DNA of 64,000 nt from Arachnopeziza araneosa (GCA_003988855.1 QYAI01000156.1:1-64000), one strand, 5' to 3'; counted from the first letter of the stretch, positions 9,699 to 21,665 are shown. The notes: generated by a model not told the origin, from the sequence alone. Numbers and translations are program-made.

Positions 9699-12661
9699 AT
9701 GAGTTTTGGATTTAGTGTCGGCGATTTTGTTGCAGCGATCCAGCTTGCGAACAAGATTCGAAAGGGTTTCGCAGAAGCGCCTAATCAGTTTAGGGCCATC
9801 TCAAGCGAGTGAGGTCTCTTGATATATCCTTCTTTCCCTACTAATTAGGTGATACAAAAGGCTCAGGAGTCTTTCAATTATTCTTCAAGATGCCGACGTT
9901 ACCTTCCTAAGCCAAGAGCTTAGCGACAGTCAAAAAAGAAACCTAGAAGATATTGACAGAGGCTGCCGAGACGTGTTTGATGAGCTAGAACGGGTTCTAG
10001 ATAAGTATTCCGAGCTCAAATCAGAAGACGTAAATGTTGGGAAGAAGTTTAAACGAGTATGGAAGAGGCTCAAATGGGAACCGGAGGTCATCAACGAGCT
10101 TCGAAGTCGGATTAGCACGAACATTGGCCTTTTGAATGCGTTTAACGGACAGTTTACCCGCGACAATGTGGCAAAGCTAGTACGACACCAAGAAAATCGA
10201 GAATATCAAGCTATTCTGAACTGGATCACTCCATTTGACTACGATGCTCAACACCAAGATTTCATCACTCGTCGACAAGAAGGAACTGGACGTTGGCTTC
10301 TAAGCTCAACCGAGTTTCAATCGTGGGTTGAGACTGAAGAGCAGACCATGTTCTGCCCAGGTATTCCCGGAGCTGGGAAAACGATCCTAACCTCCATTGT
10401 GATTGAGGAGCTTACGTCCCGCTTTTACGACGATAAAACAATCGGCATTGCGTACCTATATTTCAATTTTCGCCGCCAGCACGAACAAAAGCCAGAAGAT
10501 ATGATTGCAAGCTTGTTGAAGCAATTACTTCAAGGAATGTCCTTCTTACCGGAGAAGGTAAGAGCTATGTATAACCAGCACACAGAGAAACGGACTCGAC
10601 CATCATTCGACGAGATTTCGAATACTCTAGACTCTATTGTTGCTAATTATTCGAGAACATTTATTATCATTGATGCACTAGACGAATGTCAGTCTTCAGA
10701 CGGATGCCGGTCGTCATTCTTATCAAGCATCTTTAGCCTTCAAACTAAGGCTACAGTAAAACTCTTCGCAACCTCTCGACCGAACTTAGACGTAGAACAG
10801 AAGTTTAAGAAGTGTCTCTCACGCGATATAATTGCTCGCGACGAAGATATACGAAGATATCTTAACAGCCACCTTTCCCAGCTCCCCTCATTTGTGCTTA
10901 ATAAACAAGAACTGCAGGAGGCTATTATGACAGAAATCACTGAGGCAGTAGAGGGCATGTAAGTACTTCACAATCTACAGCAACTACAAAAACAAAGTTC
11001 TCAAACTAAAAAACTCAAGGTTTCTATTAGCACAGCTTTATCTTCAATCACTCAAGGACAAGACAACGGCTAGAGCAATTAAAAATTCATTACAGGGCTT
11101 TCGGAAGCAAATTCGAAGTTCGAGCGAGGATAAGAAGCTCGAAATTCTATCAGCAGCATATACGGATGCAATAGAGAGGATTAACAGGCAGCAAACTGGC
11201 TTTCGGGTGCTAGCAAACAAAGTTTTGTTATGGATTACATGCGCAAAACGGCCACTTACTACTCGAGAACTTCAACTTGCTATTGCGGTAGAGGAAGGCG
11301 ACTCAGAACTTGACGAGGATGGTCTTCCAGAGATCGAAGACATGGTCTCTGTGTGCGCTGGACTAGTCACTGTTGATATGGAAAGTGGAATTATTCGTTT
11401 GGTTCATTATACAACTCAGGAATACTTCGACCAGGCGAAAGAAAGTTTGTTCGCAGATGCAGAGGCTAATATCACCTCAACTTGTGTGACATATCTGTCA
11501 TTCGACGTCTTCAAAAGCGGTTTTTGTCAGACAGATAAAGAGTTTGAGGATCGAGTGCTGTTAAATGAGTTCTTTGAATACGCGGCATGGTATTGGGGTT
11601 ATCACGCAAGCAAGATTTTTTGTCTTGACCCAAAAATTATAAAGCTTCTCACAAATTACCTTTCCTGTCAAGCTCAAGTTGACGCCTCGAGCCAACGACT
11701 ATTCATCGCCAAGGTCAATTCGGGACTCTTGAATTACAGTCAGGAAATCCCAAGAACAATAACCGGTCTACATTTGGCGGCATATTTTGGAGTCAACGAA
11801 ATTTTACCCTTTCTATTCGAGAAGGGTTCCGAGGTCGACTCAAGAAGCAATTTCGGTCAGACACCACTATCTTTTGCTGTGATAAATGGACAGGAAGCTG
11901 TAGTTAAGCTGCTGCTCGAAAAGGGTGCCGAGATTGACTCACGGGGAGATTACGATCAGACACCACTATCTTGGGCTTCTGAGAGTGGATATGAGGCCAT
12001 AGTTAAGCTGTTACTCGAAAAACGTGCCGAGATCAACGCAAACGATGCTTACGGTCAGACTCCATTATTGCTCGCTGCTAAGGCCGGGTTTCAGCCCATA
12101 GTTAGGCTGCTGCTAGAAAACGGTGCCAGTCTTGAGGCAGGAGACTCTATGAACCGCAATCCTTTGTGGTGGGCAGCTCGATATGGGAACACAGCAATAG
12201 TTCAGCTGCTGCTCTCGACAGTCCGCGCTGACGTTGATGCTGAAGACATTTATCATTCCACGCCACTATCAGTTGCGGTAAGGATGGGACATAAAAAAGT
12301 AGTGACCCTTCTTCTGGCCCAACCCTGTTCCTTGAGTGGCATGGATAGCTGTAATCGGTCCCCTCTTTGGTGGGCAAGAAGAACAAAAAATCTTGATCTC
12401 GTCGCTATCCTTCTCGAAAAATATAAAGAGAATGGCTTAACTCCTAGCGAAGACGACGTACCGACTACGATATCATTGCTCTCTAGTGACGCGGGACTCA
12501 GATACTGCGACAGCTGTATGTTCGGCATTCTAGAAAAGGAGAGCTTTTATCATTGCACTGTTTGTGAAAGTGGAAATTTGGATATTTGTGAAGAGTGTTT
12601 TGCCATGAAGGCTCTCTGTCTTGATAAGTCTCATACTCTTATCAAACACTTGATCGAGTGA
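9699..12661 (+). CDS. NACHT-ankyrin-ZZ zinc finger protein (fungal NLR)
   Basis: Three exons: 9699-9808, 9861-10958 and 11020-12661, giving 949 aa. Domains in order: a fungal STAND N-terminal helical domain (MSFGFSVGDFVAAIQLANKI, residues 1 to about 130); a NACHT ATPase with Walker A GIPGAGKT (204-211) and Walker B FIIIDALDE (Asp308); a winged-helix-like region (CAKRPLTTRELQLAI); about seven ankyrin repeats (650-870; typical TPLxxA and VVKLLLEKGAEID); and a C-terminal ZZ-type zinc finger (about 896-946; CDSC, CTVC, CEEC and a late His). Intron 1 ends in AAAAG, an unusual acceptor needed to keep frame. By family knowledge this is a signal-transducing ATPase of the fungal self/non-self receptor class; the ligand is unknown. 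The start lies 73 bp after a solo LTR. Confidence 0.88.
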
Positions 12662-13553
12662 CGAAATAGCAGAAACTGTCGGAATTTTTATTTTTTGTTG
12701 CGGTCTCCGTGGTTAGATTATGTGACTGAATGTTGCTGAAGATCACAAATTATTTCTGGAAAACTCTCTGCAGGAAAGCAAGTCGAGTGCCTTGGCAAAG
12801 TCGGTTATAAACATGTGGTTGGGGATCTGAAGAGTCAGGGTGACAAAATCGAACTCTGAGCTAGAGCGAGCTAACTCAGGGTATGCTCAGTTTCTGCTCC
12901 GACGCTCTCACCTCGGCTCAGATTAGAGCAGTCCGCTGCATAGGTCTCCAAAATAAAAGCTACCTTAAAGAAACTTGGAGTGCGGCTGTACTGGTGTTAT
13001 TGGTTAGCATCGAATCCCTTGCCCAATAAGCACCTTTCACCAAATCTTTAACCTGCAAATACTCAATTTGCCAAGTTTTCTGAAAATTTCTCAATTTGCT
13101 GAAGTGGAACGTTTGTGAAAAATGCTGCGCAATCGATAAAATTTACTTGAAATCTATAAATATAAGAGGTAGAGAAGCCGAAGTCAGGCTATCTCAAGTT
13201 CGTTAAATGCTATTTAAGGGCTTAAACCGGCACGTGTAAAGAAATTTTTTCAAGGTCTGTTACACTAATCGTCACTCTTTCAAGAAGTGACCACTTTTTG
13301 TGGTAGCTACACAAAGTAGAGTGTTTTTCTCCTTCTTGTGAAATCATCAAGAATACAGCCAGTTTCTTTATTAATCCTCCGTCTCCCTAAAGTCGAAATT
13401 GATTCTCGACAATCTTAATCTGTCAAAGTTCAAGTTTGCTCTACACAATAACTACCTACCAAAGCCCATGTACGTTCTAAACAATTCCAAGCTTCCAAAA
13501 TAAAAAGCATAGCATGAGCTGACCACTTTCAAAGTCCAATCACTTTCTCAACA
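12662..13553. other. Intergenic, no gene seen
   Basis: About 0.9 kb between the NLR and the secreted-protein relic. There is no frame with start context or domain. The last 50 bp are pyrimidine/A-rich, like a 5' UTR for the ATG at 13554. Confidence 0.55.
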
Positions 13554-14068
13554 ATGACCACGATGCAGATTATCAGCATCATTTCTGTTGGCCTCTGCCT
13601 CCTCACCTCGGTCACAACCGCTGCTCCCCTTCTACGCCACCCTACTTCTTGGTGGTCCTAACAGCCCAATGAACGCCTCCACAGTCAACATGACCAACCT
13701 CTGGAACATGGAAGGTGTCGAGAATATTGGTAGCTTCTCCACCACCAAAGCAATCGGAAAGGTGGGTGACTCTGGAAAATGCTGAAGATACACTTGGAAG
13801 CATTCAAGGTTTGATCCCCAGAGGTAACTCTCAAGCACTCGAAGATACTGAGACTCCTGTTGAAGCCACCCAAGTTGCTGAAGACGCCCCTGAGACCGTC
13901 TCAGCCAAGGAAAATGGTCTGTCCAAGCACTTGTCAGATATTTGTTGGTTTAACAAGGGTGTCAATACCACCGAGGGCAAGTGTTATAAATTGCAGATCC
14001 CTGAAATGCTCAGGAATGCATTCAAAAAGATACTACCAAGTGCAAAGAAGGATGCGGGCTCATTGTAA
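13554..14068 (+). pseudogene. Frameshifted small secreted protein
   Basis: The ATG at 13554 lies in good context and starts a clear secretion signal (MTTMQIISIISVGLCLLTSV...TAAP). That frame stops within about 35 codons. A second frame continues with a peptide containing NASTVNMTNLWNMEGVENI to about 13758, and a third carries ENAEDTLGSIQGLIPRGN to the stop at 14066-14068, including a Cys pair (DICWFN...GKCYKL). No GT-AG intron of plausible length joins the three frames (the candidates are 12-26 nt), so at least two frameshifts are the simplest reading. The intact protein would have been a roughly 170-residue secreted, effector-like protein of unknown function. A sequencing error or an unusual splice is possible. 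Confidence 0.5.
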
Positions 14069-15247
14069 CTTTGAGGCTGTTGAGATCTTGGTTTTTGGTG
14101 TCAGAATACGTGGTGATCGATAAGTGATGATAATTGATGATTGGTAGTGGGCAATTCTTCAGGGGACTGTCAATCACCATTATCCAACAAATTGCCCTTC
14201 TTGATACTGAGAAATTTGCTTCAAATTGAGAAACACGACGTAAAACTAATTGCGTGAAAGTTTCAGTGAAGGAGTTACCCGACTTAAGAATATCATACTG
14301 CGTCCTTTTATTTTATTTTTATTTTTTATTTTTTATTCCAAAATTTGCACCTTAGTACCACTTGTTGTGTGTATGAGTTCGCACTTGCTCACTTGCCTGC
14401 AAATTATTAGCCAACTGTCAGGCCGAGACTACTTTCTTCTAGCGAAGCAAACAAGGCGCTAGCCATTCCCGCATGCAAAGCAACAGTGAAGCCAGGACCT
14501 ATTTATCATTGTTAGCCTTATCTAGGGTGCTAAGTTGCTTGCATCGTGTGGCCTCTATTACTTTGGTAAAAGTTGTATCAAAGATGTTGACTTTATGTAC
14601 TATACTTTGAAGTGATGAACTCCTCGAAGCAGCCTTCTTGTAGGTCGTAGTACGTCGTAAGGAGTATATTATTTTCCTGCATTTATTCGGCCATGACTAG
14701 TTGTACAGACTATTGTATCTTTGTCCACTGCTCTTGCTGGGATCGAACGTCGGTCCTGACTTGGGGTAGCAGGTATTTCGGAAAAGCAACGCGAAAATGA
14801 AGCAAGCAATATCACTTCCAAGAGAGTTACTACTCACCAACAAGTTTCACCGGGAGCTTAGCTGTGGCGCTACATTTTTGTCACGAGTGCCAATATTGCT
14901 GGCAGTAAATTTATCAACTTGCGGCAGTTTTCCGAAGAAATCTTTCATCGCTGAGGGAAACCCGTTTTGGGGATACATCCTCGGTTAGCGCGTGGGGAGC
15001 GGAACGCAGGCGGAAATGAGCCGTTCTGCAGTGCAAAACCACATCACGCGGGCCATCGCTGTCCCACTTTGGTGCTAGGAAGATACCCCTCAAGTTCATG
15101 AGTATGGGTTACACTAGTTCGCCCCCACAGATTATACATAAGTATTTGATAATTAATCTTCATCACTATTATTGTAACTATTCCCACTGACCATCTGATC
15201 TCATAATATAATTTTCTTTCTTTATTTCCATTTGTGTCTGGTACAAT
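14069..15247. other. Intergenic, no gene seen
   Basis: About 1.2 kb. It includes a T-rich run near 14306-14340 and the presumed promoter and 5' UTR of the P450. No convincing coding frame is present. A TTCGATCC-like motif near 14737-14750 is not part of a foldable tRNA. Confidence 0.55.
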
Positions 15248-17164
15248 ATGGCTATTAAAGATCTTACATATGTACTCCGGGATGCAATTCTCGAGAGGCC
15301 TATTGCATCTTTGCTGTTTCTAGTAATTTTGACACCTTTGGCGTACGTTTTTGGCAATGAATGGATTCGGCGAGCCGCTAGAATATCTGGGCTCAGCGGC
15401 CCATCTGGATTTCCTCTCATTGGGAATTTATGGCAGATTCGAGTCAGCGCCGCCGAAAAATACAGGGAATGGTCAAAAACTTATGGCGATGTCTACCAGA
15501 TTCAATTGGGAAACATTCCCATCGTTGTTGTGAATACAGCAAGTGCAGCAAAGGTGCTTTTCGGACAGAATGCTCAAGCTTTGAGCTCCAGGCCAGAATT
15601 CTACACTTTTCACAAGGTACGCATTATCCAGAAAGAATTATGTCACTCACAACTAATTATACATATGCTAACGATAAACAGGTGCTTTCTGATACAGCCG
15701 GGACAACCATAGGTACCTCTCCCTATAGTGAATCATTGAAAAGACGGAGAAAGGGCGCTGCATCTGCTCTAAATCGACCCTCTGTTCAAACTTACATTCC
15801 TCACCTGGATCTTGAAAGTAAAGACTTTATACTCGAACTTTTGAATTATGGCAAAGAAGGAACCGTAGGTGTTGATCCAATGCCAATGATTCAACGTCTC
15901 AGTCTCAGTCTTGCTTTGACCCTGAATTGGGGTGTACGAATGGACAGCCAAGAAGACCCACTTTTCCATGAGATCACACATGTAGAGGAAGAAGTAAGTC
16001 GATTTCGGAGTACAACAGGCAATCTCCAAGATTATATTCCTTTGCTTCGACTGAATCCATTCAATTTTGGGTCTCAAAAGGCTCGGGAAATGAGAGACCG
16101 CCGCGACATCTACTTGAAGAGACTAAACCGCGGGCTCGACGACCGTATGGAAAAGGGAACACATAAACCTTGTATCCAGGCAAATGTCATTCTTGATAAA
16201 GAAGCTAAGCTTAACAACGAAGAACTCACTTCTATCAGCCTTACTATGCTATCTGGAGGACTTGACACAATCACGACTCTTCTGCAATGGAGCATCATTC
16301 TGCTAGCCAACAGACCAGATATTCAGGAGACAGCTCACAAAGAGATTGAAAACATTTTCACTACTGACCAACAATTGTGTGACGCTCATGATGATCAGAA
16401 ATGTGCTTACATTGTCGCTCTTGTAAGGGAATGCCTAAGGTAAGCTGAGCATTACTCTTATTATAGTCACTTAAACAATCGCTGATTAATATGTTGAAAA
16501 GATACTACACAGTCCTCCGCCTGGCGCTTCCTCGTGTTTCGATAAAAGAAGTGATTTACGAAGGAGTTAGACTTCCTAAAGGCACAGTATTTTTCTTGAA
16601 CGCCTGGGCATGCAACATGGGTATGCCTCTTGATATTTCTATATTCCATCTTAACCTCCCCTGGTTGTTTGGCTGAAAGTCTCGCTGACTGTTTGTTAAT
16701 TGTAGACAGCACTGTTTGGACAGATCCCGAAGTGTTTAGGCCGGAGCGCTGGCTTGAACAACCTGATGCTCCTCTTTTCACCTATGGACTTGGATACCGG
16801 AGTAAGAACCTAATGCTCTACAATGCCTTGTGATTTTGACTCCTAAAACAAAACTATTATGTTGTGGGGTTCAATTTGCGTTTAAAACGCTATGAAAGGA
16901 AAACGCTGACATCTTGATGCTGTAGTGTGCGCTGGATCATTGCTCGCCAATCGCGAGCTATACCTCGTTTTCATCCGCATGCTCTCCGCTTTTGAGATTA
17001 AGAAATGCGATAATGTAGATTGGCATCCTGTACATGGTAACTCCGACCCCACCAGTTTGGTTGCAATGCCAAATAGATATCAAGCTATGTTTGTACCACG
17101 AAATCTGCAGGCGCTGAAGAAGTCGCTAGAAGAGTTCCAGATTGTTGGAGTGGAACAAAATTAA
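15248..17164 (+). CDS. Cytochrome P450, CYP504-like (phenylacetate hydroxylase family)
   Basis: Five exons: 15248-15616, 15682-16439, 16502-16620, 16706-16801 and 16926-17164, giving 526 aa. An N-terminal membrane anchor (ASLLFLVILTPLAYVFG) indicates the endoplasmic reticulum. P450 landmarks are the Pro-rich hinge (GPSGFPLIG), an I-helix GGLDT, the K-helix ExxR as ECLR (E373), a PERW motif, and the heme loop FTYGLGYRMCAG with ligand Cys449. Segments such as SSRPEFYTFHK, GTTIGTSPYS and RRRKGAASALNRPS closely resemble the PhacA/PhacB (CYP504) group, which hydroxylates phenylacetate or its 3-hydroxy form on the way to homogentisate. The exact substrate is not decidable here, and no other pathway gene is adjacent. 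The last intron splits the heme loop between R and M. Confidence 0.87.
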
Positions 17165-17432
17165 GTTTTGGTCGAATAATAGCCAATTCCTAGTGAATAC
17201 CAGTTGTTATATTTGGACTCAGTCAGCTGCTTCAAATGTTCATTACGCTGTGACGAAGATGTTGAGCTGCATAAATTTCGTGTGGACCGATATCTTGAAG
17301 ATATATTCATCCTCACTTCTTTTTTGCTGGTGCTCAGTTGAAGCTCAGGCGATTTATTTGATATTTCAACCTTGTTCTCAATGAATTAACTGTGGAATTT
17401 GATTCCCGTTTCACCCACCCGACCTCTGTCAT

Positions 17433-19601
17433 TCACTGCGGTACAAACAAACTCAATTCCCTCCAAAATTCACACCGATCTCCTCTTCCTCCTTCCCATG
17501 CGTAAGCATCCACAATGCTTATATTATTTCGTAATCCCGGTCCTCTGAACTGGGTGATAGGGATTCCTTGAGCTGAGATCGTACTATAAGCTACACCACC
17601 TGTCTCATTGAGATTGATCTGTAATGGATGGCTGTCGGTCCATTCTGGCCAATCACTTGCTGGATTGACGATGGCTGGATTTGGAGATGAGGCGCCGTTT
17701 GCGATTTCGTTGGAAATAGAAGGATTATTGTGGATGATGAAATTTCCGTATATTTCTGTAGCAGTATTAGATAAGTTCAAAGGTTTCAATGAGATAGTAT
17801 GCCAGGCTGAAGAAAGATAAAATGGACGCACTCCTGAAAGCATTCACAAAATCTGGAGCTTGATTATCCGTTGGCGGACCATAGTACGCTGATACATCTG
17901 CTCCATGAACAGCAAAAGGAACCGAGTATTGATAATGGTATGCACTTTTGTTTGAGTTTGCGAATGCACTTGCTAGCCAATAGCTTGGGCAAACAGCTGC
18001 TGCTTCAGCATATATATCCTAATTCAAGTCAATGGTGGCAGGGACGAAAGCCAAAGAACGTGTTTACATATCCTCGTTGCTGCTGTCCTGTTCCAACTTG
18101 GCTAACATTGACTGCAGTCCCAGGACCATATCCATCCGTCTCATATTTTGGATCGCTAGTATTGACTGGAGCAGAAGTGCTTGGATATGCTGCTAAAATG
18201 GCTGTGACGTTGGCAACCGATAAACTCGGGAAGTTGCTTTTAATCCAGTTGGTCAGGTCGTTCTGGGTGACTATTGTTATTGGAACTACTAGTGCGCCTT
18301 CGTTTGCATTGTTCTAAGTAAAATTTAATCCTTAGTGAACTGGATTAAAGTATGTCTAACTTACCCCAACAAGTGCTCTGAGCCCATTTATTTTCCCCTG
18401 GCTCAGTTTCACGCTTGGTGGCCCGCTGACATAAGTTTCATCTGTGACTGGGATAAAAGCCCTAGAATATATTATCAGTTATTTTAATAGGAATTGAAAT
18501 TTGTTATCTACCAGTTCTGATGAGGTGTGGGAAGGTTTGTGGAGACCAAATTGCTTGCATATTGCAATGTCAATGAATCTTTGGAAATTAAGCAATCGAA
18601 AACATCTGTCGAGTAAAGACAGCCAGCAGATGAAGCGAAATCATGATAGTGTTGTGTAACTCCTGAATCGTTGAAATATGGCTGTGTTGGGAGAAATGGA
18701 GAAGCTGATATAATCTAGATGGTTAACTTTGGTCAGATAATTTCATTCAATCATTGGCTGTTATCTTAACTCACGTTTTCAAATAACTTTGTTCCCAATA
18801 GTCCGTCTTGAGCAATGGCATGCAGCATGACTGACCCTCCACCTGCTGATTCACCAGCAATTGTGACTCTGTTGGGATCACCTCCAAATTGAGCAATGTT
18901 TCTCTGGACCCATTGGAAAGCGAAATACTGGTCCAGAAGACCTGCGTTCAAGACACCACGGGCCTTGACTTCCACTGAAGAGAGAAATCCAAATGCTCCA
19001 AGCTACAAAAATCGAATCAGCTTGGAGATCTACAATTCAATTTAGATTTCTGGAACTTGCTCTGTATTGAATCGTAACGGCTACCAATCCATTATCATTT
19101 GTATTAATAAAAGAAGACATGTCCTGTGATGCATCGCCCTGTCCATAACCGCCACCATGAATTGAAACCAATACAGGCAAATTGCTGCCATTTGAAGGAG
19201 CATACACGTTGAGGAATAGACAGTCCTCATTCTCGAGCCAGAACGGAGCACCCTGAAAATTGGAGAATGATTGCGGACATGCAGCTCCAAAGCTGCTGGC
19301 GAGATTGATGGAACGATTGATTAGAGGAGTTTGAGGTTCTTGCCACCGGAGGGTTCCTATTGGCGCGGCTGCATAGCGAATTCTGTTATTTTGATTGTAA
19401 GTTGTGACCTTACTTCCAAATCCTTTCGTTAAGACTGTATGAAAAATGTTCGTACCCTTTCCAAACATTCAGCCCTGTTGTGATATTATTCTGCCCTGTA
19501 TAAATCCCATAACCGAGATCAACTGTGAGCCCCTGGCTCTGTGCAAGGATAGCGAAAAGGAGGATGCTCCCGACAGTCAGCAGAAATTGTCCAGACATCA
19601 T
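17433..19601 (-). CDS. Secreted type-B carboxylesterase/lipase
   Basis: Eight exons on the minus strand: 19601-19456, 19382-19061, 19002-18775, 18714-18512, 18461-18365, 18313-18068, 18018-17832 and 17755-17433, giving 583 aa. A secretion signal opens the protein (FLLTVGSILLFAILAQSQG). Alpha/beta-hydrolase landmarks are the oxyanion-hole loop SIHGGGYGQG, the nucleophile elbow GESAGGGS (Ser208), an acidic loop NNANEGAL, and a His-containing loop FAVHGADV. These match the cholinesterase/Candida rugosa lipase family; the substrate is a carboxylic ester, but which one is unknown. Intron 2 (19003-19060) appears to use a GC donor (GCAAGT) with a normal AG end. The gene converges with the P450, with 268 bp between stop codons. 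Confidence 0.87.
19003..19060 (-). other. GC-AG intron in the carboxylesterase gene
   Basis: The exon ends in AGA and is followed by GCAAGT, the consensus form of the rare GC donor class; the acceptor is TTTTGTAG. No GT donor nearby restores the frame into LGAFGF, a conserved segment of the family. Confidence 0.7.
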
Positions 19602-20652
19602 TTTGGACCACAATACAAAAACTTTTGTCAAATAAAACCGCGTTCTAATAAATAAATTTTTCAACTAAACTTGATTTCGTGGAACCGGAGTCAGCATCCT
19701 ATTGCTTTTATCCAGCCTTTCAATGAGGGGAAGTATATGAAGGAGTATATGAAATCTCGCTTAATGCATCGGCACTTGATGTGTTTATATGATTGTCAAT
19801 TTGGCAAATAAGACTAAGTGAGGAGGTTGAAAATGGTATTTAATGTGGCTCAAGGATTAAAATACCTGAGGATTATGAACCGGATTGCGATCGGGATCGT
19901 GTAATCACATGACTGATGCTATTACCTCCACGCGATCAATTCCTTGAATATATTTCGTTTGGACTTTAAATCTAAATCATTATGAAAGAAGCTTAAAATG
20001 ACGATCAAATAAGTCATGAAGTAAGCTCTGGCGTTTAGGAGTTTCAAATCTTTTGCGAAGAAATTCTCACCTGAAAGCTTACGGTGCCATGGCTGCTTGA
20101 GCTTAAATCCAGGAACGTTGGAGAAGAGAGACGTTTTCCAACCACATAATGATGCAGCAAATGAATTATATCGCTACGAAGAAATGAGAGAGCTAATTAA
20201 AAATGTTGAGAAGTATTATAGCACTGAGTCACCGCATCTGAGCTGCCTTGGTATGGCCAGCAATGGAGGTAGGAATAATTTTAGCAGGTACCCCTGAAAT
20301 GATTCCAGGACTGACGGAAATACGGTTTATTCTCGCCTCAGATCAATCGGAATCTCAAATTGAGTTGAATATCATACCACAATAATATCTGTAATTTCAA
20401 AAAGATCTCTTTGGCAGGAATGCCACTTGCAGACCATGGCAACCAGAAGATCACATAGACAAACCAAGATGGGTATGCCGTAGACTAATTCCAATATAAT
20501 ATTCTAGATTAAAATGAAGCTGCATAAATTTTAGAGCAAGTGCACCTAGCCAACCTACCTTTTTTTTTTTTTTTTGGATCCGGTTCCAGCGACGATAGCT
20601 AGCTCTTTAATCAATAAAAATAAAACCTTTGAGGTTTTATGTATTTCCACTC
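19602..20652. other. Intergenic, no gene seen
   Basis: About 1 kb containing the esterase promoter. A 66-codon plus-strand frame at 20097-20297 starts at TTG and shows no domain. A run of about 15 T lies near 20561-20575. Confidence 0.5.
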
Positions 20653-21665
20653 TTACATTTCGATTTCTGTAGATCCAGTGCCTTTGAAAGCCCCTAAATC
20701 CTCAGAACCTTTGTCTTTAGATTCAACTTTCTGCTGCTTTTTACTACGCTCCTTTTGTTCGCCAACTAAGATTCCTACGTTATTCTTCTCATTATTTTCC
20801 TACCCCGTCTTTTGGCTTTCGCCAGCCTTGGCTTTCGCGTCAGCCTCCGCCTCCATCTCGTCTTCTTGCTTTCTTTTTCTCTGCATCATCATATAATTAA
20901 GACATAAAGATACTTAAACACAAAGCTATAGTTCATGCACTCGCTTTGTAATAATCTGCTAGCAAATCATTGATAGTTGACCAAAGTCCACCAACTCCGA
21001 TGACGAAAGGTATCAGTTGGCCTGTTGATTTAATTGTATAGACACCGGAGATTGAGTTGAATGCCAGCGTGAGTTCAATAGCCACGATAATTACAACAAT
21101 GAGGAAAGGTAAGGCAAATAGCGCATTGCTATATTTCCAAAGTCATTACTTAGCATGTGTATAGACCAGCTTCTTAATGATAGAAGAATCTCACTTACCG
21201 TCGTTTCCGTCTTGCACTATCGGTATTCCAGTCAGGCTGTTCCTCATTTTCATTCTCTTTTTTACCGTCTCCGCCCAAGTCCTCTAGCGGCGTCTGCCAA
21301 AAACCAGCAATTGACGCCAAAAAACCAAGTCGTCCGTCTTTGCCATTACGGTCTGTCATACAGGCCTCAATGAGAATGATAACAAATGCGAGTAGTATAG
21401 CGCCTAAACATAGTAAGAGACCGTAGACTTAAGATTAGTAGCCAAAACAACGGTGGCAATGAAAATAGCGATTTCGAAGATGGTAGCTACGTCAACTAAC
21501 CCAGTCAACCACTTCTCGTTAAACCGTCCGTTGAAGGAGATGCAAGAGGAAATCCATCCAAAATATATGCCAAGCCGGATGCCTAGACCATAAATATCCG
21601 AATTTCCCCCAAACCCGCAAGTTTTATCAGGAAGCTGACGTTTGGGAAGTTGAGCATCGCTCCCT
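20653..21665 (-). pseudogene. Decayed multi-spanning membrane protein
   Basis: Read on the minus strand, a conserved-looking segment (GNSDIYGLGIRLGIYFGWIS) is followed by hydrophobic helices, a polar loop and another pair of helices, ending near GQLIPFVIGVGGLW. I recall this pattern from uncharacterised fungal membrane proteins. The reading is broken. A frame change is needed near 21425-21435, between one helix and VYGLLLCLGAILLAF. The Lys/Glu-rich tail lies in another frame and contains a TAG at 20800-20802 before it resumes and stops at 20653-20655. No in-frame ATG precedes the first conserved segment. One intron near 21195-21130 still has a normal GTAAGT donor. The activity is unknown; it is likely a dead gene. 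Confidence 0.6.

Noticed and set aside
14690..14790. Possible tRNA on the minus strand (GTTCGATCC-like string)
   Set aside because: The T-arm stem does not pair and no anticodon or acceptor stem can be drawn.
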